A stretch of DNA of 64,000 nucleotides from assembly GCA_016705695.1 (NCBI GenBank), contig JADJLA010000007.1, forward strand, positions 117,609 through 181,608. Reading direction: 5' to 3'. Within the stretch, counting starts at the first letter, position 1. Every line of letters begins with the position of its first letter. The notes under the pieces are model-generated. The model searched no databases. It saw only the letters and a program-made list of their open reading frames with translations, and was not told the DNA's origin. The translations under genes were made by a program, and so were the position numbers. Source of the stretch: Sphingobacteriaceae bacterium. Its GTDB lineage: Bacteria; Bacteroidota; Bacteroidia; B-17B0; Aurantibacillaceae. Below are positions 52,092 to 60,623 of the stretch, piece after piece.

Positions 52092-53342
52092 ATGCCCACA
52101 ATAAACTACTTTATTCAAACTGACAAAAATCCGGCAGGCATCTATGTGAGGCTTCGTGAGGGTTCATTAATAGATTGTAAAGCCCGTACAAAATACTCCG
52201 TTAATCCGGATCATTGGGATAATGGTATGCGTAAATCAAAGGGTAAACTGGAAAAGACAAAGGAACAAGGCTTAACAGCCGCTTTTTTAAAAGATGCTGC
52301 TGGCAAAACGCTAAAGAACAATTTAGAGACTTTTAAATCGAAATTGTTAGATCATTATAATAAGAGCGTTGACAAGGAGAAAATTAACAGCAAGTGGCTA
52401 AGGTATTATATTAATCCACCTGCAAGCACCGAAGGTATACCGGAAGCGTTGGTGAATTATTTCGATCATTATATTAAGCATAAACAAAGTGAATTAAAGC
52501 CGGCAAGCATAAAGAAACTAAAGGGTGTTAAACGTTTGGTAGAGAAATTTGAGAAGGAAACTGGAAATCATTATTTGATTAAGGATGTAGGGGACGAGTT
52601 TAAATTAAGGTTTGAAAAGTATTGCATTAAAAATAACTATACAAATAACACCATAGCTAGATACATAAAGTTTATAAAAACTATTTGCTATAATGGCCGG
52701 GATAAAGGAATTGAAACACACTTTTCATTAAATTCTATCAAAGTAAAAATACAGCCAGTAAATAAAATTCATTTGTCATTTGATGAATTAAAAAAGATTG
52801 AAGAGGTTAAGCTTGATCAGGATCATTTGGATAATGCCCGAGACTGGCTTTTAATATCATGCCATACCGGGCAAAGAGTATCGGACTTTTTGCGCTTTAA
52901 AAAGGAAATGATAAAAAAGACAGGCAAATCAAATATTTTGGAATTTACGCAGGTTAAAACCGGTAAAAACATGGGTATACCTTTAAATAGTAAGGTAATG
53001 ACCATTCTTAAAAAAAGAAAAGGTGATTTCCCTGTTCAAACTTCTGATCAAACCTATAACGAGAATATAAAGAAGGTTTGTAAAGCCGCTGGATTAACTG
53101 AAAAAATAAAAGGTGCTAAGTATAATCATGAAACAGGATTAAGGGAAGTAGGAACCTTTGAAAAGTGGGAACTTGTGAGCAGCCACATCGGCCGCCGAAG
53201 CCTAGCGTCAAATTATCACAGACTTGTGCCAACACCAATTTTAATGTATATGACAGGTCATAAAACTGAGGATATGTTCAATGCTTATATTGGTAAATCA
53301 CAAAGTGAATCGGCCTTACAAGCGGCAAAATACTTTAAGTAA
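52092..53342 (+). CDS. int: Tyrosine-type site-specific integrase
   Basis: Catalyses integration and excision of the element; 416 residues. The N-terminal ~100 residues are the arm-type DNA-binding domain. A SAM-like core-binding domain spans ~115-220. The catalytic domain has Arg262 (HTGQRVSDFLRF), Lys289 (VKTGKN), His365 and Arg368 (SSHIGRRSL), His390 (TGHKT) and the nucleophile Tyr399 (FNAYIG). All six residues are present, so the enzyme should be active. It lies about 175 nt inside the putative tRNA att site and is transcribed away from it. Confidence 0.95.
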   Translation: MPTINYFIQTDKNPAGIYVRLREGSLIDCKARTKYSVNPDHWDNGMRKSKGKLEKTKEQGLTAAFLKDAAGKTLKNNLETFKSKLLDHYNKSVDKEKINSKWLRYYINPPASTEGIPEALVNYFDHYIKHKQSELKPASIKKLKGVKRLVEKFEKETGNHYLIKDVGDEFKLRFEKYCIKNNYTNNTIARYIKFIKTICYNGRDKGIETHFSLNSIKVKIQPVNKIHLSFDELKKIEEVKLDQDHLDNARDWLLISCHTGQRVSDFLRFKKEMIKKTGKSNILEFTQVKTGKNMGIPLNSKVMTILKKRKGDFPVQTSDQTYNENIKKVCKAAGLTEKIKGAKYNHETGLREVGTFEKWELVSSHIGRRSLASNYHRLVPTPILMYMTGHKTEDMFNAYIGKSQSESALQAAKYFK

Positions 53343-53502
53343 AAACTCAAAGACTATACAATTAGCAGAATATTTTTAATATGGAAAGTAAAAAGAGTGA
53401 TCTATTAATGTTTTTGATAATAAAGGGAAATTAAAATTTTATCAAAAGAATTGATAAACGAACCAAAAACTTACTAATAACTATAATGTTGACAAGCTTA
53501 AA

Positions 53503-54102
53503 ATGCTGTTAAGTGGTTTTGTACACTATTATAGAGAGATGATTGATAAAGAAAGTTCCAATTACACGAACGAGCAACTAAATGATCTGATTGACGAGTA
53601 TATAAAGTCAGGGCGGGATAAGCCGCTGATTAAGCTACGTTCCAGAATTGAAGAACCTGAGGATGCTATACCTAGCGAAGTACAAGAGTATGATAAACTA
53701 CTTTTTCCTGATAATTATTTAGACGATTGTGTGAATTTTATGAAATTGATGAGTAAAATTATTGAAAAGCATTCTTCTGCAGATGTAGTTGTTGATAAGA
53801 AAAGTAAATCAAAAAAGAATCACGTTGAAGAGGCTTGGTTTGTAGTTGGTGTTCTAATCGCAACAGGAGAAATCAATAAACTTAAAAAGCAATTTACTAG
53901 TTCTACCCAAATTGCAGTTCATTTATTTAAACAAAAGGAAAAAAAGTACAGACCTTGGATTTCATCAAGTATAAACGGTGAGACAACTGGACAGAGAAGT
54001 ATTTATGCATATCCGGACAAGCTTCAGAAAATCTATGATCATTGCATTAATGAAAATATAACTATGACTAAGGAGTTTTTGAAACAAGTTAAAGCTCTTT
54101 AA
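53503..54102 (+). CDS. Mobile-element hypothetical protein
   Basis: 199 residues, charged, without signal peptide or membrane helix. It has an N-terminal helical part (LLSGFVHYYREMIDKESSNYTNEQLNDLIDEYIKSG), a Lys-rich linker (VVVDKKSKSKKNH) and a C-terminal part (WFVVGVLIATGEINKLKKQF, PWISSSINGETTGQRSIYAYPDKLQKIYDHCI). The last block recurs in hypothetical proteins next to integrases in Bacteroidota elements. A replication or regulatory role is possible. It ends just before a strong inverted repeat and is followed by the excisionase gene. Confidence 0.6.
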   Translation: MLLSGFVHYYREMIDKESSNYTNEQLNDLIDEYIKSGRDKPLIKLRSRIEEPEDAIPSEVQEYDKLLFPDNYLDDCVNFMKLMSKIIEKHSSADVVVDKKSKSKKNHVEEAWFVVGVLIATGEINKLKKQFTSSTQIAVHLFKQKEKKYRPWISSSINGETTGQRSIYAYPDKLQKIYDHCINENITMTKEFLKQVKAL

Positions 54103-54118
54103 ATCTAGATTAGTAAAC

Positions 54119-54154
54119 GGTACTCAAATGGTACGGTACCGCCATTTGAGTACC
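54119..54154. promoter_or_regulatory. Perfect 13-bp inverted repeat upstream of the excisionase gene
   Basis: GGTACTCAAATGG (54119-54131) and CCATTTGAGTACC (54142-54154) are exact reverse complements. The 10-nt spacer contains the smaller palindrome CGGTACCG. No T tract follows, so it is probably not a terminator. It lies 42 nt before the HTH gene and is a candidate operator, replication origin or nicking site. Confidence 0.6.
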
Positions 54155-54196
54155 ACTAAAATTGATTGAATTTTGTGTTATTAAAAAATAACGCAA

Positions 54197-54499
54197 ATGA
54201 ATAAACAAGCAACAATTTTACATGAATTAAGTCCAGATCAGATAACAGATCTATTTAAGGGCTTACAAAATCAAATTACAAATCTGAAGGAGGACTTTGA
54301 ACCTAAAGTTCCTACAGAGTGGCTCACGAGAGCTGAAGTGGCTGAAATGCTAAAGGTGGACTTATCTACAATACACAACTACTGCGTCAAGCAAAAATTA
54401 ATTGCATACGGAATCGGATCACGCGTATATTTCAAAAGATCTGAAGTAGAGGCTGCAATTATTCCATTAAGAAAAAGTAAGGAGGCGGGAAATGTATAA
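54197..54499 (+). CDS. Excisionase-type helix-turn-helix protein
   Basis: 100 residues. A helical N-terminus (LSPDQITDLFKGLQNQITNLKEDFEP) is followed by a MerR/HTH_17-type winged helix: TEWLTRAEVAEMLKVDLSTIHNYCVKQKLIAYGIGSRVYFKRSEVEAAI. In Bacteroidota elements this protein bends DNA during excision or regulates the downstream genes. The perfect inverted repeat 42 nt upstream is a natural candidate for its binding site. Its stop overlaps the next gene by 8 nt, so the run of three genes from here is one operon. Confidence 0.85.
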   Translation: MNKQATILHELSPDQITDLFKGLQNQITNLKEDFEPKVPTEWLTRAEVAEMLKVDLSTIHNYCVKQKLIAYGIGSRVYFKRSEVEAAIIPLRKSKEAGNV

Positions 54500-54797
54500 G
54501 CTATTAGAATTGCCAGCAGAGTATCATTATTCAGCTTTCTTTAACGCAAAGTATGAGTTAAAGAAACACTTCAGTCGTCTTAATGAGGACGTGCTATCCG
54601 AGCTAATGACACAAGCAGGTATATTGAATCAAGATCTTTCTGTTAAAGACAATCACAATAAAGATGGATCTCAATTTGTTTGGGCAAGCGAATATGTTTC
54701 AAAAACACCAGACACTCCATTTGATGAGGTGCTCTTATGCAATTATGCCGGGTTTATTAAATTGTTTCACATGTTAGAAGACACTGGTTTATTATGA
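54492..54797 (+). CDS. Small mobile-element protein of unknown function
   Basis: 101 residues, acidic, soluble (MYKLLELPAEYHYSAFFNAKYELKKHFSRLNEDVLSELMTQAGIL, then EYVSKTPDTPFDEVLLCNYAGFIKLFHMLEDTGLL). No domain is recognised. It overlaps the HTH gene by 8 nt and the VapE-type gene by 4 nt. Translational coupling and position suggest an accessory to primase/helicase function. Confidence 0.6.
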   Translation: MYKLLELPAEYHYSAFFNAKYELKKHFSRLNEDVLSELMTQAGILNQDLSVKDNHNKDGSQFVWASEYVSKTPDTPFDEVLLCNYAGFIKLFHMLEDTGLL

Positions 54798-55957
54798 GTG
54801 AGGTAGAATCAAAAATAGAGAAACCATCAGGTGGTTTATCTATGTTAGAAAGAATGGAGCAGTACATCGCTCTTAAGTATGATCTATATTTTAATGAGGT
54901 TAATGGTAAGTTATATATAAAAACGAAAGTGGATGCCGATTTTGTAACGATGACTGATTATAAAATTAATAGTCTCCATAGGGAAATTGTGAAATCTGGT
55001 ATTAAAATTGCCCTTTCAGCTTTGAGATCAACGCTTATATCTGATTTTGTAGAACGAGTGAATCCAATGAAAGATTACTTTAAGGGATTACCAGTATGGG
55101 ATCAAGTCGATTACATCCAGCAACTAGCGGATACCGTTACAACAACTAACAAAGATCTATGGGATCGATGCTTTAAAAAATGGATTGTTGCTTATGCCGG
55201 GTCTCTGATCAACGATGATATTACTAATCATACTGTTTTGATATTTTCAGGGGGTCAAGGGCTTGGTAAAACAACTTGGTTGTTGAATCTAGTTCCTGAC
55301 CTACTTAAGGAATACACTTATTCCGGTAATATTAATCCGAACAACGAGGATACTTTGATCCAACTATCTGAGTGTTGTTTAATTAATTTGGATGAACTTG
55401 AAGCGATAAACAGATCTGAACTTGGTGCGATAAAGGAGCTAATTACAAAACTAAGTGTAAACATAAGGAGACCTTATGGATATTCTTCAGAGCAAATGCC
55501 AAGAAGAGCCTCATTTACTGGTAGTGTTAATAATAAGGAGTTTCTTAATGATGTTACTGGATCAAGGCGTTTTTTGTGCTTTGAAGTAACACATATTCAT
55601 TATTTACATAACATCTCTATCGATAATGTACTCATACAGGCAAAGCATCTTTATGAATCGGGTTATCAATACTGGTTTGATCAGAAGGAAATTGAGGAAT
55701 TGCAACGAAACAATGAGCAATTTAGGATCATGTCAATGGAGGAGGAACTTCTAATGACCTATTTTGAGCCATGCAACAAGGAAAATGCAGATCATTTGCT
55801 TTCCGCAACAGAGATCATTGCATTTATAAAACAACGGTATCAGATAAATATCAGCGAATCATCCAACACAAGGCTTGGAAAGGCTCTTAAAGCGAATAAT
55901 TACTTAAAAATTAAACTAAAGGATAAGCGTGTTTACGCAATAAAAGAGAAAATATAG
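54794..55957 (+). CDS. VapE-type primase/helicase protein
   Basis: 387 residues of the virulence-associated E family, AAA+/SF3-like ATPases used by mobile elements for replication. Residues ~30-130 match the VapE N-terminal region (IVKSGIKIALSALRSTLISDFVERVNPMKDYFKGLPVWDQVDYI). The ATPase core has Walker A GGQGLGKTT, Walker B CLINLDELEAI, and sensor-type motifs SFTGSVNNKEFLNDVTGSRRFLCFEV. A C-terminal ~80 residues (CNKENADHLLSATEIIAFIKQRYQINISESSNTRLGKAL) look like a winged helix. No primase domain is fused, so the primase must be elsewhere or host-encoded. Last gene of the three-gene run; a hairpin follows. Confidence 0.88.
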   Translation: MSEVESKIEKPSGGLSMLERMEQYIALKYDLYFNEVNGKLYIKTKVDADFVTMTDYKINSLHREIVKSGIKIALSALRSTLISDFVERVNPMKDYFKGLPVWDQVDYIQQLADTVTTTNKDLWDRCFKKWIVAYAGSLINDDITNHTVLIFSGGQGLGKTTWLLNLVPDLLKEYTYSGNINPNNEDTLIQLSECCLINLDELEAINRSELGAIKELITKLSVNIRRPYGYSSEQMPRRASFTGSVNNKEFLNDVTGSRRFLCFEVTHIHYLHNISIDNVLIQAKHLYESGYQYWFDQKEIEELQRNNEQFRIMSMEEELLMTYFEPCNKENADHLLSATEIIAFIKQRYQINISESSNTRLGKALKANNYLKIKLKDKRVYAIKEKI

Positions 55958-55970
55958 ATTTCATAGAATT

Positions 55971-56018
55971 TGCTTGCCTTACCCTCCTTTTAAAAATAGG
56001 AGGCGGGTAGGGTAAGCA
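55971..56018. other. Long imperfect hairpin after the VapE-type gene
   Basis: TGCTTGCCTTACCCTCCT (from 55971) pairs with the segment ending at 56018 over 18 bp, with two G-T wobbles and one 3-nt bulge (GGC), around an A/T-rich loop. No T tract follows, so it is not a standard terminator. The G-rich right arm (AGGAGGCGGGTAGGGTAAGC) may mark a replication or transfer site. Confidence 0.55.
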
Positions 56019-56106
56019 CTTTCACTCAAAACTAATTAAACTTTATACTATAGAGTAATCTTTTTTTTAGGATTATACGCTACATTCGTCTTATATATAA
56101 TTTATT

Positions 56107-56775
56107 ATGAATAAAAGAACCATTATTTTATTAAGCTTAGGTTTAACTTTCTTTCTTTTTTCAGCTTTGTATATTATCACTAGGCCATCTATTTTTAGTT
56201 CATGGGATTTTACTAAAACTGGACAAATTGGCGATACAATTGGTGGGATTTTAAGCCCTATCCTAAACATCGTTGGTTCCTTATTGATTTTTTCTAGTTT
56301 CTTATCACAAAATAAGGCTAATGATCTTCAATCCGAATACAATAATTTCTCATTAATGTATGGTCTCTATAAGGACTTCAAGGATGATTTTAATAACTTA
56401 AGTTTTCAAACTAGTATTAGTGGCGTGAAAGAGACCTATTATGGTAAAATTGCTCTTTCTGTTTTTACAGAAAAATTGGAAAAAGTATTAACTAGTGATG
56501 CATTCAAGAAAAATTCTTTTTTTGAAGAACTATTGTTTTTACTTGGTAGTTTTAATATTCTAATTGAAATAGTTCAAAATTCAAAATTGAATAAAAAAGA
56601 TAAAGAATATGTTTTACGAATGATCCATTACCTACATACAACTAGGATAAAAAAACACACGAATAAAATCGTGGAAGTTACTTGTAAATCTGCTTTACAT
56701 CATGACTTTTATGAAATGATAAAACAATTCAATCTCTCTATTGAAGATAATTATAAACGTAATTTTGGATCTTAA
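56107..56775 (+). CDS. Putative AbiC-like membrane protein
   Basis: 222 residues. Two N-terminal membrane helices (IILLSLGLTFFLFSALYII and a second over ISPILNIVGSLLIFSSFLS) are joined by WDFTKTGQIGDTIGGILSPI. The IGDTIGG loop, the second helix and a following QNKAN segment are the signature of the putative phage abortive infection (putAbiC) family. The C-terminal ~150 residues are helical and cytoplasmic. In known cases such proteins are phage-defence effectors; here the match rests on the N-terminal motif only. It stands alone, convergent with the helicase-repeat genes. Confidence 0.65.
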   Translation: MNKRTIILLSLGLTFFLFSALYIITRPSIFSSWDFTKTGQIGDTIGGILSPILNIVGSLLIFSSFLSQNKANDLQSEYNNFSLMYGLYKDFKDDFNNLSFQTSISGVKETYYGKIALSVFTEKLEKVLTSDAFKKNSFFEELLFLLGSFNILIEIVQNSKLNKKDKEYVLRMIHYLHTTRIKKHTNKIVEVTCKSALHHDFYEMIKQFNLSIEDNYKRNFGS

Positions 56776-56778
56776 CTA

Positions 56779-58521
56779 TTATTTATTTCCTAAAAAATCT
56801 TTCCAACCTAACCATCCTTCGTTCTTATATCTTCTATCAGCGTTTACTGGAATAGAATTTGGTTTGTTCTTCGACTTATGAAGTAACTTCCATTCTGTTG
56901 TGCTTTTAATACCTAACTTTCTTGCAAATTCCCTTGCTTCTTTGAAAGGTAAATATACTTTATTCATATCTGCGATTTTACCTGTCCCTAGAAAATCTCC
57001 CCATCCTTTCCACTTATCTTTATATGGAACCATTGGAGAAACTGGAATGTTAGCAGGCTTTTTTTTCGATCTCATAAAATCCTTCCATTCATCAGCTGTT
57101 TTAAAGCCCAATTTCTGTGCGTATTCTCTTGCCTCTTCAAAAGGCATCAAATCATTATACTTGCCAACATTACCACTTCCTAAAAAATCTCCCCATCCGG
57201 CCCACCCTTGATCTTTGTATTTTCGATCAGCAAGTACTGGAATTCTATTAGTGATCTTATTGCCCTTTTTTGCTTCTATAAACTCTTTTTGATTTTTAAA
57301 TCCGTATTTCTTTAAATATTTTTTCGCTTCATGAAAGCTCAATAACTGATCCGGTTTGGCGTTACCATATCCAAGAAAGTCGGCTATTCCTGCAAATCCT
57401 TTTCCTTTATAGGCATCACTTGGACTATAAGGAATATTGTCTGGTTTTTTTCCTGACTTGCAATATTCCTGCCATTCAATTTGATTTTTGAATTTTAGTG
57501 CGCGGGCATATTCTCTAGCATCTTCGAAAGGCAAATAAACTCTATATTTATCTGCTACCCTTCCAGTTCCTAACCAATCACCATTACTTATCCATCCAGA
57601 ATTTTTGTATACATGATGTGGATCGGAAGGAATATAATCAGGTTTTTTTCCTGATTTACAATATAATCGCCAATCCTTTTGACTTTTTAATTTTAATGAG
57701 TGGACAAATTCCCGAGCTTCATTGAACGATTTAAATTCTTTATTAGCATTAGAAATTGTATTGGTTCCTAACCAATCACCTAAACTTTTCCATCCAAAAT
57801 TATGGTAAACATCTCCAGGTTTTGCTGGTATATTAGATGGCTTTTTTCCTGACTTGCAAAATACTAACCAATCAGCATTACTATTAAACTTCAAAGAATG
57901 AATATACTTTCTAGCTTCAAGGAAGGGGAGATATTCTCTCATGTATGTTGCAACAAAATCTGTCCCTAACCAATCTCCCATGCTTTTCCAACCAGAATCT
58001 TTATAAACCACGTTAGGTGTCATTGGTATATCTGCTGGCATTTTGCCAGATTCATAATAGTTGTTCCATTCTTTTCTGTTTTTCAAGTTTAAGGAATGTA
58101 CATACTTTCTAGCTAAATTAAATTCACGGTAATTTCTTAAATTTGGTGCAATTGTATACGTTCCAATCCAATCACCCATGCCATTCCATCCTTTATCTTT
58201 GTACGTTTGATTTGGATTTTTTGGTATATCCGTAGGAAATTTGGGGCTTTTGCAATAATCAATCCAATCTGCTTGGTTTTTTAGATTCAATAAATGCACA
58301 AATGCTCTAGCTTCTTCAAATGAACGATATTCTTTTAACTGGTCGGCTATTCTATATGTACCTAGCCAATCACCCATACTTAGCCATTCTTTATCATATA
58401 CTCTCTGTGGAAAAGAAGGTATATCGAATGGCTTTAAAGAAGTTTTAGTATAATTTCTCCAATCAATTGTGGAATTAAGTTTTAACCCTCTAACTAATTC
58501 TCTTGCCTCCTCAAATGGCAT
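56779..58521 (-). CDS. Nine-repeat protein, C-terminal part of the adjacent helicase after a frameshift
   Basis: 580 residues made of nine tandem repeats of ~64-66 residues. Each unit has the plan PFxEAREYxxxLxLKxxxxW, then CKSGKKPxxIP, then Y(K)xxGWxxxGDWLG. The last units carry the GWxGWxDFLG ending, which I associate with the phage-integrase repeat (INT_rpt) family. No good start lies upstream in this frame. The frame runs open past the helicase stop, reading DSLLHFDIDVQLSERINEKE and WDKLAKLSW into the first repeat. One A too many in the six-base run at 58637-58642 separates the two, so the intact protein is probably helicase plus repeats, ~1230 residues. The repeats probably bind nucleic acid. 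Confidence 0.75.
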   Translation of the reverse strand: MPFEEARELVRGLKLNSTIDWRNYTKTSLKPFDIPSFPQRVYDKEWLSMGDWLGTYRIADQLKEYRSFEEARAFVHLLNLKNQADWIDYCKSPKFPTDIPKNPNQTYKDKGWNGMGDWIGTYTIAPNLRNYREFNLARKYVHSLNLKNRKEWNNYYESGKMPADIPMTPNVVYKDSGWKSMGDWLGTDFVATYMREYLPFLEARKYIHSLKFNSNADWLVFCKSGKKPSNIPAKPGDVYHNFGWKSLGDWLGTNTISNANKEFKSFNEAREFVHSLKLKSQKDWRLYCKSGKKPDYIPSDPHHVYKNSGWISNGDWLGTGRVADKYRVYLPFEDAREYARALKFKNQIEWQEYCKSGKKPDNIPYSPSDAYKGKGFAGIADFLGYGNAKPDQLLSFHEAKKYLKKYGFKNQKEFIEAKKGNKITNRIPVLADRKYKDQGWAGWGDFLGSGNVGKYNDLMPFEEAREYAQKLGFKTADEWKDFMRSKKKPANIPVSPMVPYKDKWKGWGDFLGTGKIADMNKVYLPFKEAREFARKLGIKSTTEWKLLHKSKNKPNSIPVNADRRYKNEGWLGWKDFLGNK

Positions 58522-58615
58522 CCAACTTAATTTAGCGAGCTTATCCCAAGTTTTTAATTGAATAGAATCAATTAGCTCTTTTTCGTTTATTCTTTCTGAT
58601 AGTTGAACATCAATA

Positions 58616-60499
58616 TCAAAATGTAATAATGAATCCTTTTTTATTCTTTTTAACGCCCTTGCTTACATCTTTAAAGTATTCAATGATTCGTTCATCATTA
58701 GAGGCTAATGCTCTTATGGTAGATAGTATCTCTTTGAATTCATCGCTATTAATGATCTCATCTGTATTGTTTGATTCTGTAAATACCGGTAAAATTACAT
58801 AGCCAAAATCTTTCCCTTCTTTCTTCCTTAAAGCCCTTCCAACTGCTTGTACAATATCAACAGTACTTTTACGAGGATCAGCAAATAATACACAATCTAT
58901 ATTTGGAACGTCAACACCTTCGGTTAAACATTTTGCATTCGTAATTATTCCTTTATTAGTCTGTGCAAATTCATCTACGATCTTTCCTCTTTTTGAAGTT
59001 GGCATAGCACCTGAAACATGGAAAGATTCAACCTTGGCAAACTTTGGGTATGCTTTACTAAAGACTGATTGACTTTGCTCAAATGCTTCGGCTTTTTTAA
59101 TACTAGAGTGGAAGGTAACAGCATGATGAATTGGGTATTCAGTCATAGCTTTTCTTAACGCTATTAGTGATGCTAATGTTCTAGCTTCCGTTTCTTGATC
59201 CCATTCCTTTCCGGTTGGTTTCACAAAAGCATTCTTCTCGATCAAGCTTTTTACCTCATCGTTAGAGATAAAAAGGGTTATTATTCTATAATCAGATAAG
59301 ATCCCTATTTCAATAGCTTCCTTAAATGACATTTGAGTAAATGTATCTCCGTATACATTTACATCGTCCATACTTAGAACCAGATCAGAAGATCCTGCAT
59401 ACCTTCTTTCTGTGGCAGTCATGAAGATCCTTTTTTTGATACTGATGTTCTTATCAAATAACAGGTGGCTAAACAGCTTATCCTTGTCTCCTACAGTTTT
59501 ATGGGCTTCATCCATAATACCCAGATCAAATTCATGCTTGGCTATCTTACAAGCTCCTGAAATGGTTTTACCTGATTGGTAGGTAGTAAAAATTATCGTT
59601 TTGTTCTTGGAATTATCCTTGATCCATTTTGCTATGTAATTCTTATCGGTAACACAGGGAACACCAATTTCGTTTGTATGAATGGCTATATCATCATTAG
59701 TTCCAATTCCTTCATCACTACAAACGCATAGCCACGAAACTTTTTCATTGTTGGCAACTGATTCCCTTAAATAAACTTCTAAAGTTTGCTTAACTAAGGA
59801 AAGCGAAGGAACCGCAACAATAATACTTTTAGGTTTTAATTCTCTAGTGATCCAATATCCTGTCAAACTCTTACCCGCTCCAGAAGGAAAGACTAATTTA
59901 CCTCTGGGGTTATTTTCTTTTATAAAGTATTCTTTAGCTTCTTTTAAGGCTTTTACTTGATGAGGCTTGGGTTTGTATGGAATTAGCTTTTTCTCTTTAC
60001 CAGAAAGCTTATTTCTTAGCCAATCAAAAAACTCTTTATCTAGTTTTCTCCATTCGTCAGAATTTACAAAACCTATATTCTCTTTACCTTGGTAGATCTT
60101 AGCGTATTCATCAACTGTTGTGCAAACTAAACAATAAGTAATGTCTTTTGCTATACCGGTGCTTAAGGATATAAAAGTTGAGATCGCTCTATGGGATAAT
60201 CTTTGATCTTCATCTTGCAAGTATTTGCATTGAATGGCCCAATAGGTTCCTTCAAATGTTTCGGCAATCAAATCTATTCCCTGATCGTTAGAAGGGAGAT
60301 TTAGTTTTTTGCTTACAGATGAAGGGATTTCTTTATGTAACCAAACATGTTTCAGTTTAGTTTTATAAACCTTGTATTGAAGGAAATGTTTAGTTAGTTC
60401 CTCAAATGCTTGACCTTTCTCTTGCTTGGTTTTGGTATCAAGGAGATTTTTAAGATCTGACCAGGAGTTTATGTTGTTTAATAGTGTTTTAAGTTTCAT
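58616..60499 (-). CDS. Restriction-endonuclease / DEAD-DEAH helicase
   Basis: 627 residues. Residues ~25-120 are a PD-(D/E)xK nuclease of the Mrr type: GQAFEELTKHFL, GIDLIAE with Asp76, and QCKYL with Gln90 and Lys92. An SF2 helicase follows: Walker A FPSGAGKS at 204-211, DEAH at 330-333, MTATERRY (motif III) and QAVGRALRK (motif VI). After it, one indel shifts the frame, and the nine-repeat array at 56779-58521 appears to be its true C-terminal extension. The layout fits a restriction-type defence enzyme; stand-alone helicase-nucleases of this kind occur in mobile elements. No methyltransferase gene is adjacent, so self-protection is unclear. It reads toward the AbiC-like gene. Confidence 0.85.
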   Translation of the reverse strand: MKLKTLLNNINSWSDLKNLLDTKTKQEKGQAFEELTKHFLQYKVYKTKLKHVWLHKEIPSSVSKKLNLPSNDQGIDLIAETFEGTYWAIQCKYLQDEDQRLSHRAISTFISLSTGIAKDITYCLVCTTVDEYAKIYQGKENIGFVNSDEWRKLDKEFFDWLRNKLSGKEKKLIPYKPKPHQVKALKEAKEYFIKENNPRGKLVFPSGAGKSLTGYWITRELKPKSIIVAVPSLSLVKQTLEVYLRESVANNEKVSWLCVCSDEGIGTNDDIAIHTNEIGVPCVTDKNYIAKWIKDNSKNKTIIFTTYQSGKTISGACKIAKHEFDLGIMDEAHKTVGDKDKLFSHLLFDKNISIKKRIFMTATERRYAGSSDLVLSMDDVNVYGDTFTQMSFKEAIEIGILSDYRIITLFISNDEVKSLIEKNAFVKPTGKEWDQETEARTLASLIALRKAMTEYPIHHAVTFHSSIKKAEAFEQSQSVFSKAYPKFAKVESFHVSGAMPTSKRGKIVDEFAQTNKGIITNAKCLTEGVDVPNIDCVLFADPRKSTVDIVQAVGRALRKKEGKDFGYVILPVFTESNNTDEIINSDEFKEILSTIRALASNDERIIEYFKDVSKGVKKNKKGFIITF

Positions 60500-60623
60500 T
60501 TTATTATTAATTGGCTAGCTAAATCTCGAAAATCCAATTAACTTCAAGTTAAATATAGAACTAATTTTTTATAATTTCAGTTTTGTCATTTAATTCTTCA
60601 AGTAAGCTTTATATATTTTTAAA

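Noticed and set aside
53343..53502. A 17-codon open frame from an ATG in the gap before the 53503 gene
   Set aside because: Too short and without sequence support; no consistent relation to the next gene.
58637..58642. Programmed -1 ribosomal frameshift in the helicase gene
   Set aside because: The shift needed is +1 (one base removed), and the run is not an in-frame slippery heptamer of the X-XXY-YYZ type. A homopolymer error or mutation is simpler.
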